A DNA stretch of 64,000 bases from Fulvia fulva (Eukaryota > Ascomycota > Dothideomycetes > Mycosphaerellales > Mycosphaerellaceae), in assembly GCF_020509005.1 (NCBI RefSeq), contig NC_063020.1, positions 2,852,001-2,916,000 on the forward strand, read 5' to 3'. Shown piece by piece: positions 30,882 to 43,399 of this stretch. Below the pieces are notes generated by a model that was given only the letters and a program-made list of their open reading frames with translations, had not been told where the DNA came from and searched no databases. The position numbers and the translations under genes are program-made. Position 1 is the first letter of the stretch. Every line of letters starts with the position of its first letter.

Positions 30882-33800
30882 GTACTCCCCCTTTAGATCG
30901 CTATTTGTCCTCGGACGGCTCTATCTCTATAGTAGTATATCTACGAAAACTATATTATCTTCTAGTCTACCTTGTTTAGCTTAAGTATCCTCTAAACCCT
31001 TAATATCCTCCTTACTATCAATTCCTATATCCGTCGGGCGGCTAAGCTAGTACGGCTATATAGAGGCTTAGGGTATATAGTAACATCCTTATTCTAACGC
31101 TTATTATAGAGACTTCTATCCGTTATTATCTTTATAGAAGTAGGCATACGCGGTTCTATAGTAGCCCTAGCGTATTAAGTATCCGAGCCTATATCTATAG
31201 CGTTTGTTTCTATAGAGCTTTATAGGTTAACTATAGGCGTATCGACGGCGGCTATAGGATAAAACTCTATTCTACTCGTATTAAGTCTTGTCGAGCGGCG
31301 TAACGTCCTTACTTATAGCTTAGACGCCGTTACGGGCGTATTAGTTTACGGTATAACTACCGGTATAGACGTACTCGCGTTCTCCGTAGGTAACTACCTA
31401 GACTTAGTATAAGATCGTAGTATACTAGTAACTCGGTCCTTATTAGGTACCTAGTCGTACGGCGGCTTAAAGTCGGCGGGTATAGACTTCGTCAGAAAGT
31501 TATAGTAGAAGTCTATAATAGAGGCGGCTACTCCTATAAACACTTCTAGTAGCTCCTAGCTCGGCTCCCGGTATCCTTTCTACTTTACTAGGTACTTATA
31601 CTCGTCTTACTTCGGTAGTAAGTCTTTTAGTAGTCTTCTCTTTAGCTTGAAATATTTCCTATCGAGTATGTCCTCTACGAAGTACTCTTCGGATATTTCG
31701 CCGTCGTCGTCGCGGGTAATCTCGATTAGAGGCGGCGGTACTAGGATCTGTCTAGGTTCGTAGTTATTAGTAGCTAGTTATAGGAGCGAGGCGTAGAAAG
31801 TGTTATAGAGATTACCTAACTAATCGGGTATTATAACGCGGTAAGTATTTTAATACGGGAGTACTACGGTAATCTCGTACGGCCCTACGTTCTTAATATC
31901 GAGCTTCTTAGACGGGCGTATTACTGACTAGTTAGTAGATTAATATAAACTTCGTCGCCGATATTATAATTCGGAGGTAGCTAGGAATATACGTTTATAA
32001 AATCTACTTATAACGCTTAGGCTAACACAATTTCTTGCCTTAGATATATATATATCTAGTTTATACGCTTGGCAAACGTATTCGTAGATTCTATATCGAG
32101 TCGTTACTTATAGGGCATAAGCTTTATAGGGGTGGTTAGACTAGTATCCGTAAATCCTAGGTTACGACCGGTATTAGCGTAGAAGGGTAATACTCTAGTA
32201 GTAGCTAATATATAATTGTTAGTAGCAAACTCGGTAAGTAGTTACTAATTAACCTAATCATCTTAGGCGTAGTTGATATAGGCCCTAAGGTAGCGTTCTA
32301 TAACCTTATTCGTGTTTTAGACTATCTATCGGATTTTAGTTAAAAGGCCGTCGATAGTCGTTATTAAATACCGAGTAGGGAGTAAACTCGTCTCTAGAAC
32401 GTAGACGTCTACTAGGAGCCCCGATCAGAGACGATGCTCTTAGGAATGCTATAACGTACGAAGATGTAGCGGATAAAGATATATACGATATATAGGGCGT
32501 CTATCTATAGTACTAGGATTAGGTATCTCTCCTTAGTAAGCCTATCCGTAACTATAAGGACGTTCTTATACGTTTGTCTATCGGTTAAGCTCTTACTTAC
32601 GGGCAAATCTATAACGAAGTTAATAGCGATATCCTCCTATACTCCGAAGGGTACCGGCAATAGTATAAGGAGGCCCTAATACTACTAATTTACGGAACCG
32701 TTATTCTATATATAATATAATTACGGACGAATCTCTTAATCGTTTATACTATACGTAGCTAGCGCTAGTACCTACTAACTAACTCGAATGTCTTTTTACG
32801 GCCGGGATACCTAGCCGCGGGTATATCGTAGAAACGTTTCGTAATTAGAGTACGAAGTTCTACTACGCTAGTAACTTCTAGGACAAATAAGCTATATCCT
32901 CCGTAGGCGTTCTTTATATAGATTATACTATCTTCTACTTTAGACGTACGATCGTCAATCTTATATTTACGTAATAGGGGTACTTACTAGTTCTAGGATA
33001 GCTATTATATAGTAGCCTAAACGGTCTCTTCGTTATATAGAGCCTTGACTTATATAAGTAAATCCTACTATACTGCTTACTACGCTACCTCCCCCTCCCG
33101 TAGCTCGCTTGAATTGAGCTTAATATCGAGGCGAGCGGGCGGTAGGATGACCTAGCTCTAATACTATAGACGTAGATCGCTTAGATCTGACGGTAGATCT
33201 TACGATCGTCTAGTAAGACTATTAGGCTTTATACCCTATATACCTAGACGATAGGTAATTTTGAATACGAACTGTACTAGGAACTATACCTAGCGTACCT
33301 ACCGTCTATTAAGTTATTTCGTACTTATAAAGTATTCTAGGTTCTTATAATCAGAGTAGATAATAACGGGATTATTGTCTATATCCTTCGTATTCTCGAA
33401 ATCGGTATCTATACTATTGTCTTAGTTAACGGTAAGCTTAGTTCTCTATTCTTCGAAGGCGAGGACGATAGCTAATAGTTCCTTATCGTAAATCTCGTAG
33501 TTATACTCCTATAGTAACATCTTCTTAGACATATATACTACCGGTCTCTAGACGTCTCCGTATTTCTATAAAATTACTACCGTAGTAACGAAATCTAAGG
33601 CATCTGTTTCGACTATAGTTTCTAACTCTAGTACGAAGTATACGAGTACCGTTTCCGTTAAGAATACATCTTTTAATTCTTAGAAGGCTACTTCGTATTC
33701 TGTTATCTAAACGAATAGTTTCTTACTAGTCTTTATTAAATTCGTAAGGGGTATATAGATTTTAGAGAAGTTCTATATAAACCTTCGATAGAAGTTTCTG

Positions 33801-35495
33801 AACCTAACGAATGCTTATATATCCTTTAGGTATATTAGAGTAAGCTAGTTCTTAACTACGTCGACCTTTTCTAGGTCTATACGGATACCGTCGACTCCTA
33901 TAATAATACTAAGGTACTTCGTCTCTATTTAGTAGAACTCGTATTTATCGATATCTAATTATAGGCCGGCTTTACGTATACGCTATAGTACTTTACGTAC
34001 GTAATGTATATGTTCCTCGAATATGTCGCTAAAGATTAGGATATTATCTAGGTATACTAAACAGAAGTTATCGAGATACTCCCTAAGCGCATCGTTAATA
34101 TATAATTAGAATGTTCGATATCGAGTTTAGTAAAGTACTTCTTCCTATTCAGGCGGTTTAGCGTTTCTTCGAATAGCGGTATTAGGTATCTACTTTTGAC
34201 CGTAAGGGTATTAAGAGCTCTATAGTCGATACAGACTCGTAGACCGCCGCCTAGTTTATATATAATTAGTACTAGTATAGAAGCCGAGCTCGTACTTCGT
34301 TATATCGCTCTAGATTCTAGCTAATTATCGACCTACTTCTTAATTACCTTATTCTCGCGAGACGACATTACGTATAGCCGCTTAAAAGGAGGTGACTTGG
34401 TTTCGTCTTTAAGGTGTATTTTATAGTCTTTACTAGGGCGGTAAGGTAGGATCTTCGATATATCCTAACGGTTAAAATAGTCTTCGAAATCGTATAGTTC
34501 CTAGGGTAAGTAGACCTTAGTATCTTAGTTCTTGTCTTTACCTTTTATAAATCTGTCGAAGTCGCTATTTACTATCATTATATATACTATTAAGGGGTTT
34601 GCTAACTATACCTTCCGAAGGTTTAAAGCGTAGAGCCTAGTAGGATCGAAGTCTTACCTAGTTGCTACTATTACGTAGGCTCGTAATAGGTTAGCGTAGT
34701 ACTTCCGACTAGGTAGTATAATCTATATTATATAGACTTCCGCTCCTTTCTTACGAGCTAGTTTTACTACGTAGGCCGCGGAGATATTTACGATATCGAT
34801 CTCTCGTTCTAGTTCGACAACTCGTTACTTTTGTTTCGTATATCGATACGGTCGCTTTAACGTCGTAACGCCGTCTACCGGTAACGGTTATCGAGTATAT
34901 ATACGGAAGTCATTCTCTTATAGTTAGGGTATATACTTAGGTAACGATAGCGTAGGAGCGGTAACTTCGTCGGGGTTATCTTCTACTATCGGCGGTCGAT
35001 AATTACCTAATAGTACTAGCGTAGCTAGATAGTTAATAGACTATACTATTAGGTACTTATTAGACCTCTAGTTTGCCTTATAGGTACGGTATTTCAAATG
35101 ATTTATTATTATAATGCCCTTCTCCTATTATATCTCTAGTTTGTAGTCTACGAACTAACTAGAGCCGAGCACAATGTTATACTCTAGTAATTCTACTAAA
35201 TAGTAGCTAAGGATTTCGACGTAGCCGCCGACATTAAAAGGAAAGTACGTAGACTCGGTAATAAGCTCGTTAGCGGAGCCGCTATTAGCTAGTCCTAATT
35301 AAAGAGGTTCTTCCTAGAGTCGAAGAAGATTATATATACGAGCGTATATAGAGTTTATATACTAAGGGGTAGTACTATAATCAAGGAAGGTAAGAGCTTA
35401 ATTACTACCTATACTACTAGGCATTATAAGGTAAGGGGATACTCTCGACCTAAGTGCCCCTCGTATAATAGGCGGTGTTAGAGAGCTTACTAATA
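30882..35495 (-). pseudogene. pol: G2 pol remains with chromodomain
   Basis: Minus strand from left to right (3' to 5'): a Ser/Thr/Pro-rich C-terminal tail (30900-31480), a chromodomain (~31480-31760, YLVKWKGY-like core), integrase (~31850-33200), RNase H (~33250-33560), RT (~33700-34350) and protease/gag linker to 35495. The RT box at 34043-34054 reads Y-L-D-N, the second catalytic Asp having become Asn. Stops throughout. Confidence 0.8.
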
Positions 35496-38400
35496 TAGAT
35501 AGATAGATTTGTTATTCCCCTGTTCTAGGACCCTATCCGGCCTATATAGGTATATATCTATTATTATATATAAAGGGAAACCCGAATAGGTGAGAACCCT
35601 TCCCGCCCCCGACTACTCCTTATCTAGTTTAGCTTTCCCTCTGAACGTACGTAGTCTATATTACTACCCCGTTAGCCCCCGCTCCTAGCCGGTCTCGTCG
35701 CGCTACGTCGTGTCCTCTCTTCCTATACTACTCCTACTAGGCGGTACTGTTCTAGCCAGCCCTTCTCTAGTATCTAGTTCGTAATACGCCGTAGGTCCTT
35801 AGCGTTATTAAGAAGTGCCCTAATCGTCCGGTTCCTCGCCTTTACTATCCACTCCCCCCTTCCTAGCGACTACCCCGGATAGACGAGGAGTACGTACCGT
35901 ACGTCTAGGAGCGATAGCCGTAGGGGTAGCTAGTATTCGTTTATCCTAGAACCTTCCTCTATAATAGGTACCCCTAGAGGCCGATATGTTCGCTTCGTAG
36001 TTGGGTTGCTATGCTACTCTATGCCCTCGTAAGGCGGTAGTAGATGAGCTTCGGGGGGTGCTTGACCGCGGATTTTGTAGCTAACTATTCCTTAGGTTGT
36101 CCCGCTAGCTAAGGGCGTCTACTATGCCCTATAACCTAGTTGTTCCACCTCTCTTTCTATAGTTACTCTACAAACGATTTCTCACCTTCCTATTGTGTTG
36201 CTAGCTGTTCGTCCCTTGCCCGGTAGTTCGGCTCGTTTCCGGGTCGAATGCCCTTGTACGCTAGTACTAATTCGCGGACCCTTACGACTATACTAGCGAT
36301 AACCTTCTATACTAGGTACTATGCCGACTTGCCTAAGTAGGAGGTCCGTAGTCCCTAGATATATAGGTCGATCGGCGGTATAGCGGTCTCGTGCTTAAGT
36401 ATCCTCGTTAGTGTCGACTTATATACCCCGGTGACCTTCCTTAGGCATTAGTTTTGGATCTTCGCTAGCGGCGTAACAAGTCCCTTCGATAGGTAGGCCC
36501 TCTCGCCTAAGGACTATACTTAGCTACTATAGGTAAGGACTGGCCGTATAATAGCCGTATATAGAAGTCGTAACTACCGGAAGTCCGCCCCCTATATCGA
36601 CGTAGTGAGCCTCTGGCATAATGCTATATTCTGTTTAGCTTTCCGTAATATTGCCTATATATACTTCCTCTACTATAGCGCCGGGTCTACCTATAGTCCG
36701 AGGATCCTAAGCTAATTTGCCGGGTTAGTCGTATACCCCTATATCTAGATAGAAGCTTATATATTATAGAACCGTAGCCGGCGCGTAAAGTGTATTAGAT
36801 TGTACTTTTCTAGAGCAAACCGAGCCCCGTGCCTCCTAGCCTAGTCCTCGTAGATCTTATACTTCTCTTCTAGTAGCCTATAGTTCTCCTTAGTCGAGGA
36901 AGACTACGCTAGGATGTTTGTGTCGTCTACGAAGCCGCTCGTAGCGGTATTCTAGGATTCTGGGGCTGGGAGTAGCGTCGCTATAAAGAAGAGGAACAGA
37001 ATAGGTACTAGCGTTAAGCCTTACGGGATTCTAGTATAGACTGCTTGAAATAGGCTTCTATACTAGCCGACTAGGATCGACGTACTACGGTTTTAGAGGT
37101 AGGACCGTACGAAGTTAATAAGCCACTTAGGGAGTCCTTTCGACCTTAGGATATAGAGTAGCCGCGGGTATAACACGTAGTCGAAGGCTCCCGATATATC
37201 TAGGCTAAGTAAGGAAGCTACCTTGTCCCTATTCTTATACTAGATGGCCTTTACCTAAGAGGTAATAAGTTCTATCGCGGATAGCGTCGATCGCTATAGG
37301 CGCGTACCTATCTAGGTGTCCGGGAGTAGGGAGTATTCCTCTACCGCCTCGGAGAGTCTCGTTATAACTAGCTTCTTAAGCGCCTTCCTAAGAGTGTTAA
37401 GGAGCGTATTTAGGCGGTACGACTTTACCTACGTATAGTCTTCCTTCTACGGCTTACGTAGGACTACTGTCGTCGATTGTTTAAAAGCTATCGGGTAGTG
37501 TCCGGTCTATAGGTAGGCGTTAAAGATCGCTATAACTACTAGGGCTAGTTGATCTCTACACTTCTTTAGTAGCTCGTTTAGGATCCTATCCGGCCCCGGG
37601 GCTTTCTTCGCCGGTAACTTCCTTAGTATAGCGGTAACTTCTCCCTCGGACACCTCCTATTAGACCGCGATACTAGGGGCTAGGGGAGTAGAGCTGTTTA
37701 TATCGCTTAGATTAGCCTCGACTAGGGGCGGGAAGAACTTACTAGCTAGTAGACGCGCCTTAGCCTCGGGGTCGCTAACCGGGCTACTAGGCGATTGTAG
37801 CGCTAGGATAGAGAAGGAGGGGCCCTATATAGGGTCCTGTCGGGCCCATTTCGCTAGCTTCTATATCCTCTCTAGCTTGCCGGCGATTTCTTCTACTATA
37901 GCCCTCTAGCCGACTGCTTTCTCCCTTCGTATTATAGCTTTCTTCTATTAGTATGCCTCCCTATATACGTTCTAGGCCTCCTCGCTATAGCTGCTCGTCT
38001 ACACCCGGCGGGCTCTCCTTACTTCTCTTACTACCGTAGTACACTCCGGCGTCTAGTATAGTTTAGACTATGTCGTTAGTTAGGTAAGCGGAACGTAAAG
38101 TAAGGTCGCTTTTCTTATTTCGTCTATCAACCCCTAGACTACTTCGTCTATCTCCTCTTTACTATTGTATTCCTACTACGCGATCTAGACTAGCCTCTTA
38201 GAGTTATCGAGGTACGCCTAGATGTTGGCCTAGTAGGCCTTTCCCTAGTTTAGCTTAGGGGTTCTCGCTAGTATACGTTATATCTATATCGTAATAGAGG
38301 TCCTGACTAGTATATAGTCTAACGACGCCTCGAGTTTATGTTCGATCCTATAGTAGGTTACCGTATAGTAGTAGCTATCTAAGATCTAGGAGAGGTCGAT

Positions 38401-40451
38401 CGTGCCTTAGAGTCCCCCTCTCTTCTAGGTACCTAGGTCCTTCGGGATATTAAGGGCAATTGCGTTACTCGCTATTAAGTCGAGTACTTCGTCGGCTATA
38501 GGGTGCGGCTATATAAGGCTTTCCTAGGAAGGGTAGTATATATTAAAGTCTCCTACTACGATATAGCACCCTTGTCTCTTAAGCGCACTGTCTAGGTGTC
38601 TATAGACCCCTAGGTCGCGGCTAGACCTCGAGGCTAGCGGTTATATATATAGGTTGTGTATCTAGGTACTACCTACGTAGAGGGAGGTAATATCGACCCC
38701 GCCTTCTTCTTCTACGTAGTACACTACCTCCTAGTCGGATTCTAGTATGTCCTTACTAATATAGAAGTACGTACGGGGTCTACCGTCGCCTCGTAGGCAT
38801 ATCGTATAGCCTAGTAACTTATAGGTCGTTAGTCTCTTATAGTACGGGTTAATCTATAGCTCCTAGATTATAAGGACGTAGTAGACGCGCGGGTCCGCCT
38901 CGTATAGGAAATGGTTCTAGACTATATCCTTACTATAGTTAACGTTATACTAGATAATACTAAGCGTGTCGAGGCTAGTTATCGGTATCGACAATTATTT
39001 CCTCTATATTGTCCTATATCTTACTACCCTATACGTCCTAGTCTACGCCTATCGGCTATGTACTAAAGGGGAGCCGGGCCTAGTTAGATTCCCTCGCCGT
39101 AGCTAGTAGAGTACGTGGCCTCCCGTACGCCCTAGGTTACGTATCCTTTATATCGTTCTCGGCCCTAGGGCGCTTATACCCGACCGCCGCTAGTTAGTTC
39201 CGGTATAGGCTAGCCTTACGGTCGCCGTAGAATCTTAGGGCGACGGTTCTGTTTATAATTGCCTTGTTTTTCGCTAGTTTCCGCTATAGGCATTCCGTAC
39301 TATACGATAGGTAGTGCCCCGGACAGTTCGCGTACCGTCTCGTAGTCGATATATAGTCCCTAGATATATAGTCTTCTATATAGTTCGAGTAGGCCTGCTT
39401 ATTTATACACGTGTAGGTTTGGTGTCTATACTGTTAGCATTTGAAGTATTAGAGGACACGAAAGGATAAGGAGTGCTTTTCTACTATCTTAAGGCTATAT
39501 TGCTAGACTAGGCCTTGTTCTATCGCTAGATCCGCCGCTTTCGCGTCTTATAGCTATACTATTAGCGCCGAGGCCTTCTTACCTTCTGGCCATTTCCTAT
39601 AGAGCCAAGTCGCCTTCTAGATTAGAGAGTTAAGAGTGACCGGGTTGTCCTCTTAGAGAGCGCGTAGGTGACCCTAGTTAGTTAGGTCAAACTCCTTAGG
39701 TATGTCGTAGACTAGGATCGTAAATTGTTTTATTAAGACCTTCGCTAATGCCGTAACCTTAGATACCTACTATAGCTATACCTCTAGGTGCCTCCTAGTA
39801 GTAGTAGAGCTAGTATAGATCTATAGAGTACCGTTAGACTATTAGTTCACTACGACCACCCCTAGTTAGTTAATTCGTTAGGCGAGCTCCTTGTTCGATA
39901 GCTTCGTAACTTCGGCCTAGTCTTCCTTTACTACAATACGGATCGTAACTACATCGTACGTTAGGCGGGGGCCTAGTATCGATACCGCGACCGATGCCTA
40001 GCTATAGGGGTGTTGATTCCGGGTGGCCTTACTAATCGCCTAGGACGTCGTCCTTATTTCTTATTGCCCTCGGTAATACGACAGTATAAGCGCCGTACGT
40101 AGCTAAGTGATCATTACCTATAGAGACCGGTAAGGGAGCTAATTGTTAGTTTCTATACTTTTTACGTCCTCTATAAGTTGCTACTAGTTGTCTTAGGGGG
40201 GCTTCGCCTATAGGGCCGTAGGCGCCGTTAGTACCGTAGCCTAGGCTACTATTACCTAGGAGTTGCCTAATGTAGCTAGGCACCTCCGCGGCGTTTAGAG
40301 CTAAAGAAATAGGGTGAAGAGAGCTTTAAGCTATCTAGATTAAATAAGGTAGAACTCCCTTAGTCCTAGGGGCAGTGGCCTACTTTGTATATCGTTAGAA
40401 TAGCCTTAATAAGAGCTTTCGAATGTGTCGTATTTTAGCGTAGAGATCGAT
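35496..40451 (-). mobile_element. R2: full-length RIPed LINE
   Basis: About 4.96 kb, colinear and nearly identical to R1 (22515-27498). The (CTAT)n tail is at the left and the shared 5' boundary is GTAGAGATCGAT at the right. In the stretches compared, differences from R1 are mainly CA/TG against TA. ORF2 (~35700-38970) and ORF1 (~38980-40310) are destroyed. I could not find a convincing TSD. Confidence 0.9.
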
Positions 40452-40624
40452 AGTCTACTAGTTAAGCTACTCGTATACGGTAGGGTTTAGTATATACGTC
40501 CTCTATACCGATTAATAAGGAATTAGATTATCCTATCGATAGACTTAAAGGGGTTAACGTAATTGCGCTTAGTATACTTAGAGGGTACTCGCGGATTATA
40601 TAGCTAGTACGGGTACCCGTCGAG
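40452..40624 (-). mobile_element. G2 piece between R2 and G3
   Basis: 173 bases of Gypsy G2 internal sequence separating two insertions. RIPed and without readable motif. Its last five bases, TCGAG, are the left TSD of G3. Confidence 0.65.
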
Positions 40625-40820
40625 TGTTACGGTATAGCCCTACGGCCTACGGCCTACGGGTCACGTGACTTCGTGAATATAACGTAACGCCTTAGCTCGG
40701 CGAACGTCGCGCTTATCTTCGATACGCGCCTTAGCTAGAACTTCTCTTCTCCGTAGAACTTATTCGATTACTTGACTACGATACTCTATTACCTACCGAG
40801 AGTAGCCTAGACCCGTATTA
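40625..40820 (+). repeat. 5' LTR of G3
   Basis: 196 bp starting TGTTACGG and ending CCCGTATTA (ancestral CA end changed to TA). Includes a short tandem CTACGG/CCTACGG repeat near its start. Confidence 0.88.
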
Positions 40821-41399
40821 TTAAGTTCTACTACTCTAAATCCCTCTATAGTAAGTACGCGTATTATCGGCGATATTACCGACCGGTTTGCGACACTTTA
40901 GTAGGAGTTAGCGAATAAGACCCCGAGTTTAAGGCGGATTATAGTACTATAATCGGGTGTCCTATATACGTAGGAAGTATATAGAAGAGGAGGATACGAT
41001 ATAGTTAGTCGTAGACACTTTCGTAGGAGTTCGTCGAGATATATAGGATTAATATTAATATCCGCCGAACCGTCGAGGATTCGAGATAGCCGCGACTATA
41101 GCTACCGATAATTACGAACCGTAACCGTAGTAGACCTAATAGAATAATAGAAGTTAGACTATAGTCGATAGCTAAGATCAGACCTACTAGATATAATAAG
41201 CGACGGCGGGTTAATAGTAGAAGACGGAAATTACGTATACGACTCTTAAGACTAAGTACGACCGGCGTGAGCGCATTTACTAATAAGATAGAGGATAGGG
41301 TACATCGTCGAGAGTAGATAGGTAGGGAGGCTAGTACGCGCCGCTCGACGTGTCGTATACTATACCCCTAGATCCTATAGAAGATAGTAAAGGCGCTTA

Positions 41400-43150
41400 G
41401 TTCCGATACGATCTATAAGTATTCAAGCTATATACCTACGAAGAGTTAGCGGCGTTAGTCAAAAAGAGACCTAAAGCTTAGCTTAATATCCTCGACTTTA
41501 GGATATAGATATATACTTATAGCAAGGCCTTACTTAAGAACTCTCGCGACCGAGTTGTTAACCTAATAGGTAAGAAAGTCAACCTCGAGGCAGCCCTTTA
41601 GCAAGAAAAGGAGGACTCGGAAGAAGCGGCGGGCATTATTAAAGGTCTGGCCGTTTAGAACGAGGAAAAGGATAGGCGAATTTAAGAACTAGAAGCTAAG
41701 GTATAGACTAAGGACGGCGATACGGAAGATGCTATAGTAGAAATCGAGAGCCTATAAGAGGATAATAATACTTAGCGTAGGTTAGTCGAGAGTCTAAAGT
41801 AGCGTATTAAGGAGCTCGAAGCAACTTAGAAGTAATAGTAATAGCCGGAGAGACTAACGACACTAGCTCGCTAGCCCTCTAAGCTACGCGCCCTCCTAGA
41901 TTCACGAAAGAAGGACGTAGGAAACACTCTAGGTGTTCGCGTCAATACGTATATAGAGAAAGTCCTACTACGAGGGCTCGGAACTACGCTACTATAACGT
42001 ATAGCTAGCGCGCTAGGCGGGCGTAGGTAAGAAGTCGAATTTATAGGTATTAATAACTTCGAGACCGCTTACGACGATAGTATCCGCAATATACGTACAT
42101 CGACTCTATACTAGTTTATGTTAGGGGGTCTCGGTAGGTTCGGCGACGCTAATAATACGCCTAATCTATACGCGCGTCCTTTCACCCCTACCCTAACTCT
42201 AGGTACGTAGTCTATAAAGTCTATTAATATATCTTAGAAGAACCCTATTAAGGTCCTACCTGTCTTCTACGCCGACCTAAAGGAAGACAAGGTCAGCTAT
42301 ATTAAGTAGCGTAAGAAGGTTAGCGAGTACCTACTTATATAACCTAATCGATCGTATACCGAATTATATATTATGTTCTACGGCCTAGTAGGCACGAACG
42401 CTCTCGGCCGTATTCGACCTTATAAGCGTACTATTAAGCATTAGAATAAGGCTCTCGAGATCCTCGACTTATCGTATAGCGACTACTTCGAGAAGCGTCG
42501 TTACCGTAAGGCCTTTTACGAACTCGAATAGAAGTAGGGTAAGAAGTTTGACCTCTTCTATACTAAGTTTTCCGAGTATACGCACTACCTTAGGAAGTAT
42601 ACTACTAAGGACGGGCGCGAAGAACTAATAGAGAACCTTAAGGAGAAGATTCTTCTATATCTACGCGCGAAGATCGCGGGTATACGGTTTAGGAGCCTAA
42701 CCGAGATAGAAGATACTCTCCGTAATATCGAGATCGACCTTAACGATATACCGCGCTAGTAGTAGCAACTACCCGGTAAGAAGCTAAGTAGAGGAGGCCA
42801 GACCGGTAGCTAAGGTAACGCGCGACTAGGTTCCTCCGGTAGTACTAGAGGCGGCGGCGGCGGCGGCGGTCGAGGACCTATAGGTAAGCCGCGTAGCGAG
42901 CGTATAGACGAGAAGGTATACTAATAGTACGATATAGTAGCCGCTAAGCGTACTAGCTTGACATATCGTAAGCTGACGAAGGATAAAGCGGCGTACTAGA
43001 AGGATAAGACGTTCTACTACGTATATAAGAGCCCGGACTATAACTAGTAGTACCGATCTTACGAATAGTTCTAGTTCCGTAAGGGTAATACTAGAGGTAA
43101 CGTAGCTACTACGGTCGACTAGAACCTTATCTACTTCGAACCCTAATAAT
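41400..43150 (+). pseudogene. gag: G3 gag remains
   Basis: N-terminal half (41440-41850) reads as a Lys/Glu-rich coiled coil. The capsid-like part follows (~42240-42760), and a degraded knuckle region lies at about 43000-43060, where expected Cys codons appear as Tyr (TGC/TGT to TAC/TAT). TAG and TAA stops occur throughout. Confidence 0.7.
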
Positions 43151-43399
43151 AGGGAAACGGGGTAACTCTAGACTAAGGCGTATAGTTCAGAGTGTAGCTG
43201 TTATTACTATAGCTAACATTACGCCTAGTAAGGATCCTCCTTAGAATATCTACGAGTACCTTACGTTAGAAGAACCGAGTATATATCCGTTAGGCAAAGG
43301 CCCGCTAAGGATATTAGAACCTACGCCGATGCCCTAGTAACGAAACAAAAAGGTCAACCTACTATAGCGGTAGACTTCGGAGGTAGATATACCTAAGGT

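Noticed and set aside
40452..40470. A TSD for LINE R2
   Set aside because: CTACTAGTTA at the right and TTACTAATAT at the left are only loosely similar. Too many mismatches to claim.
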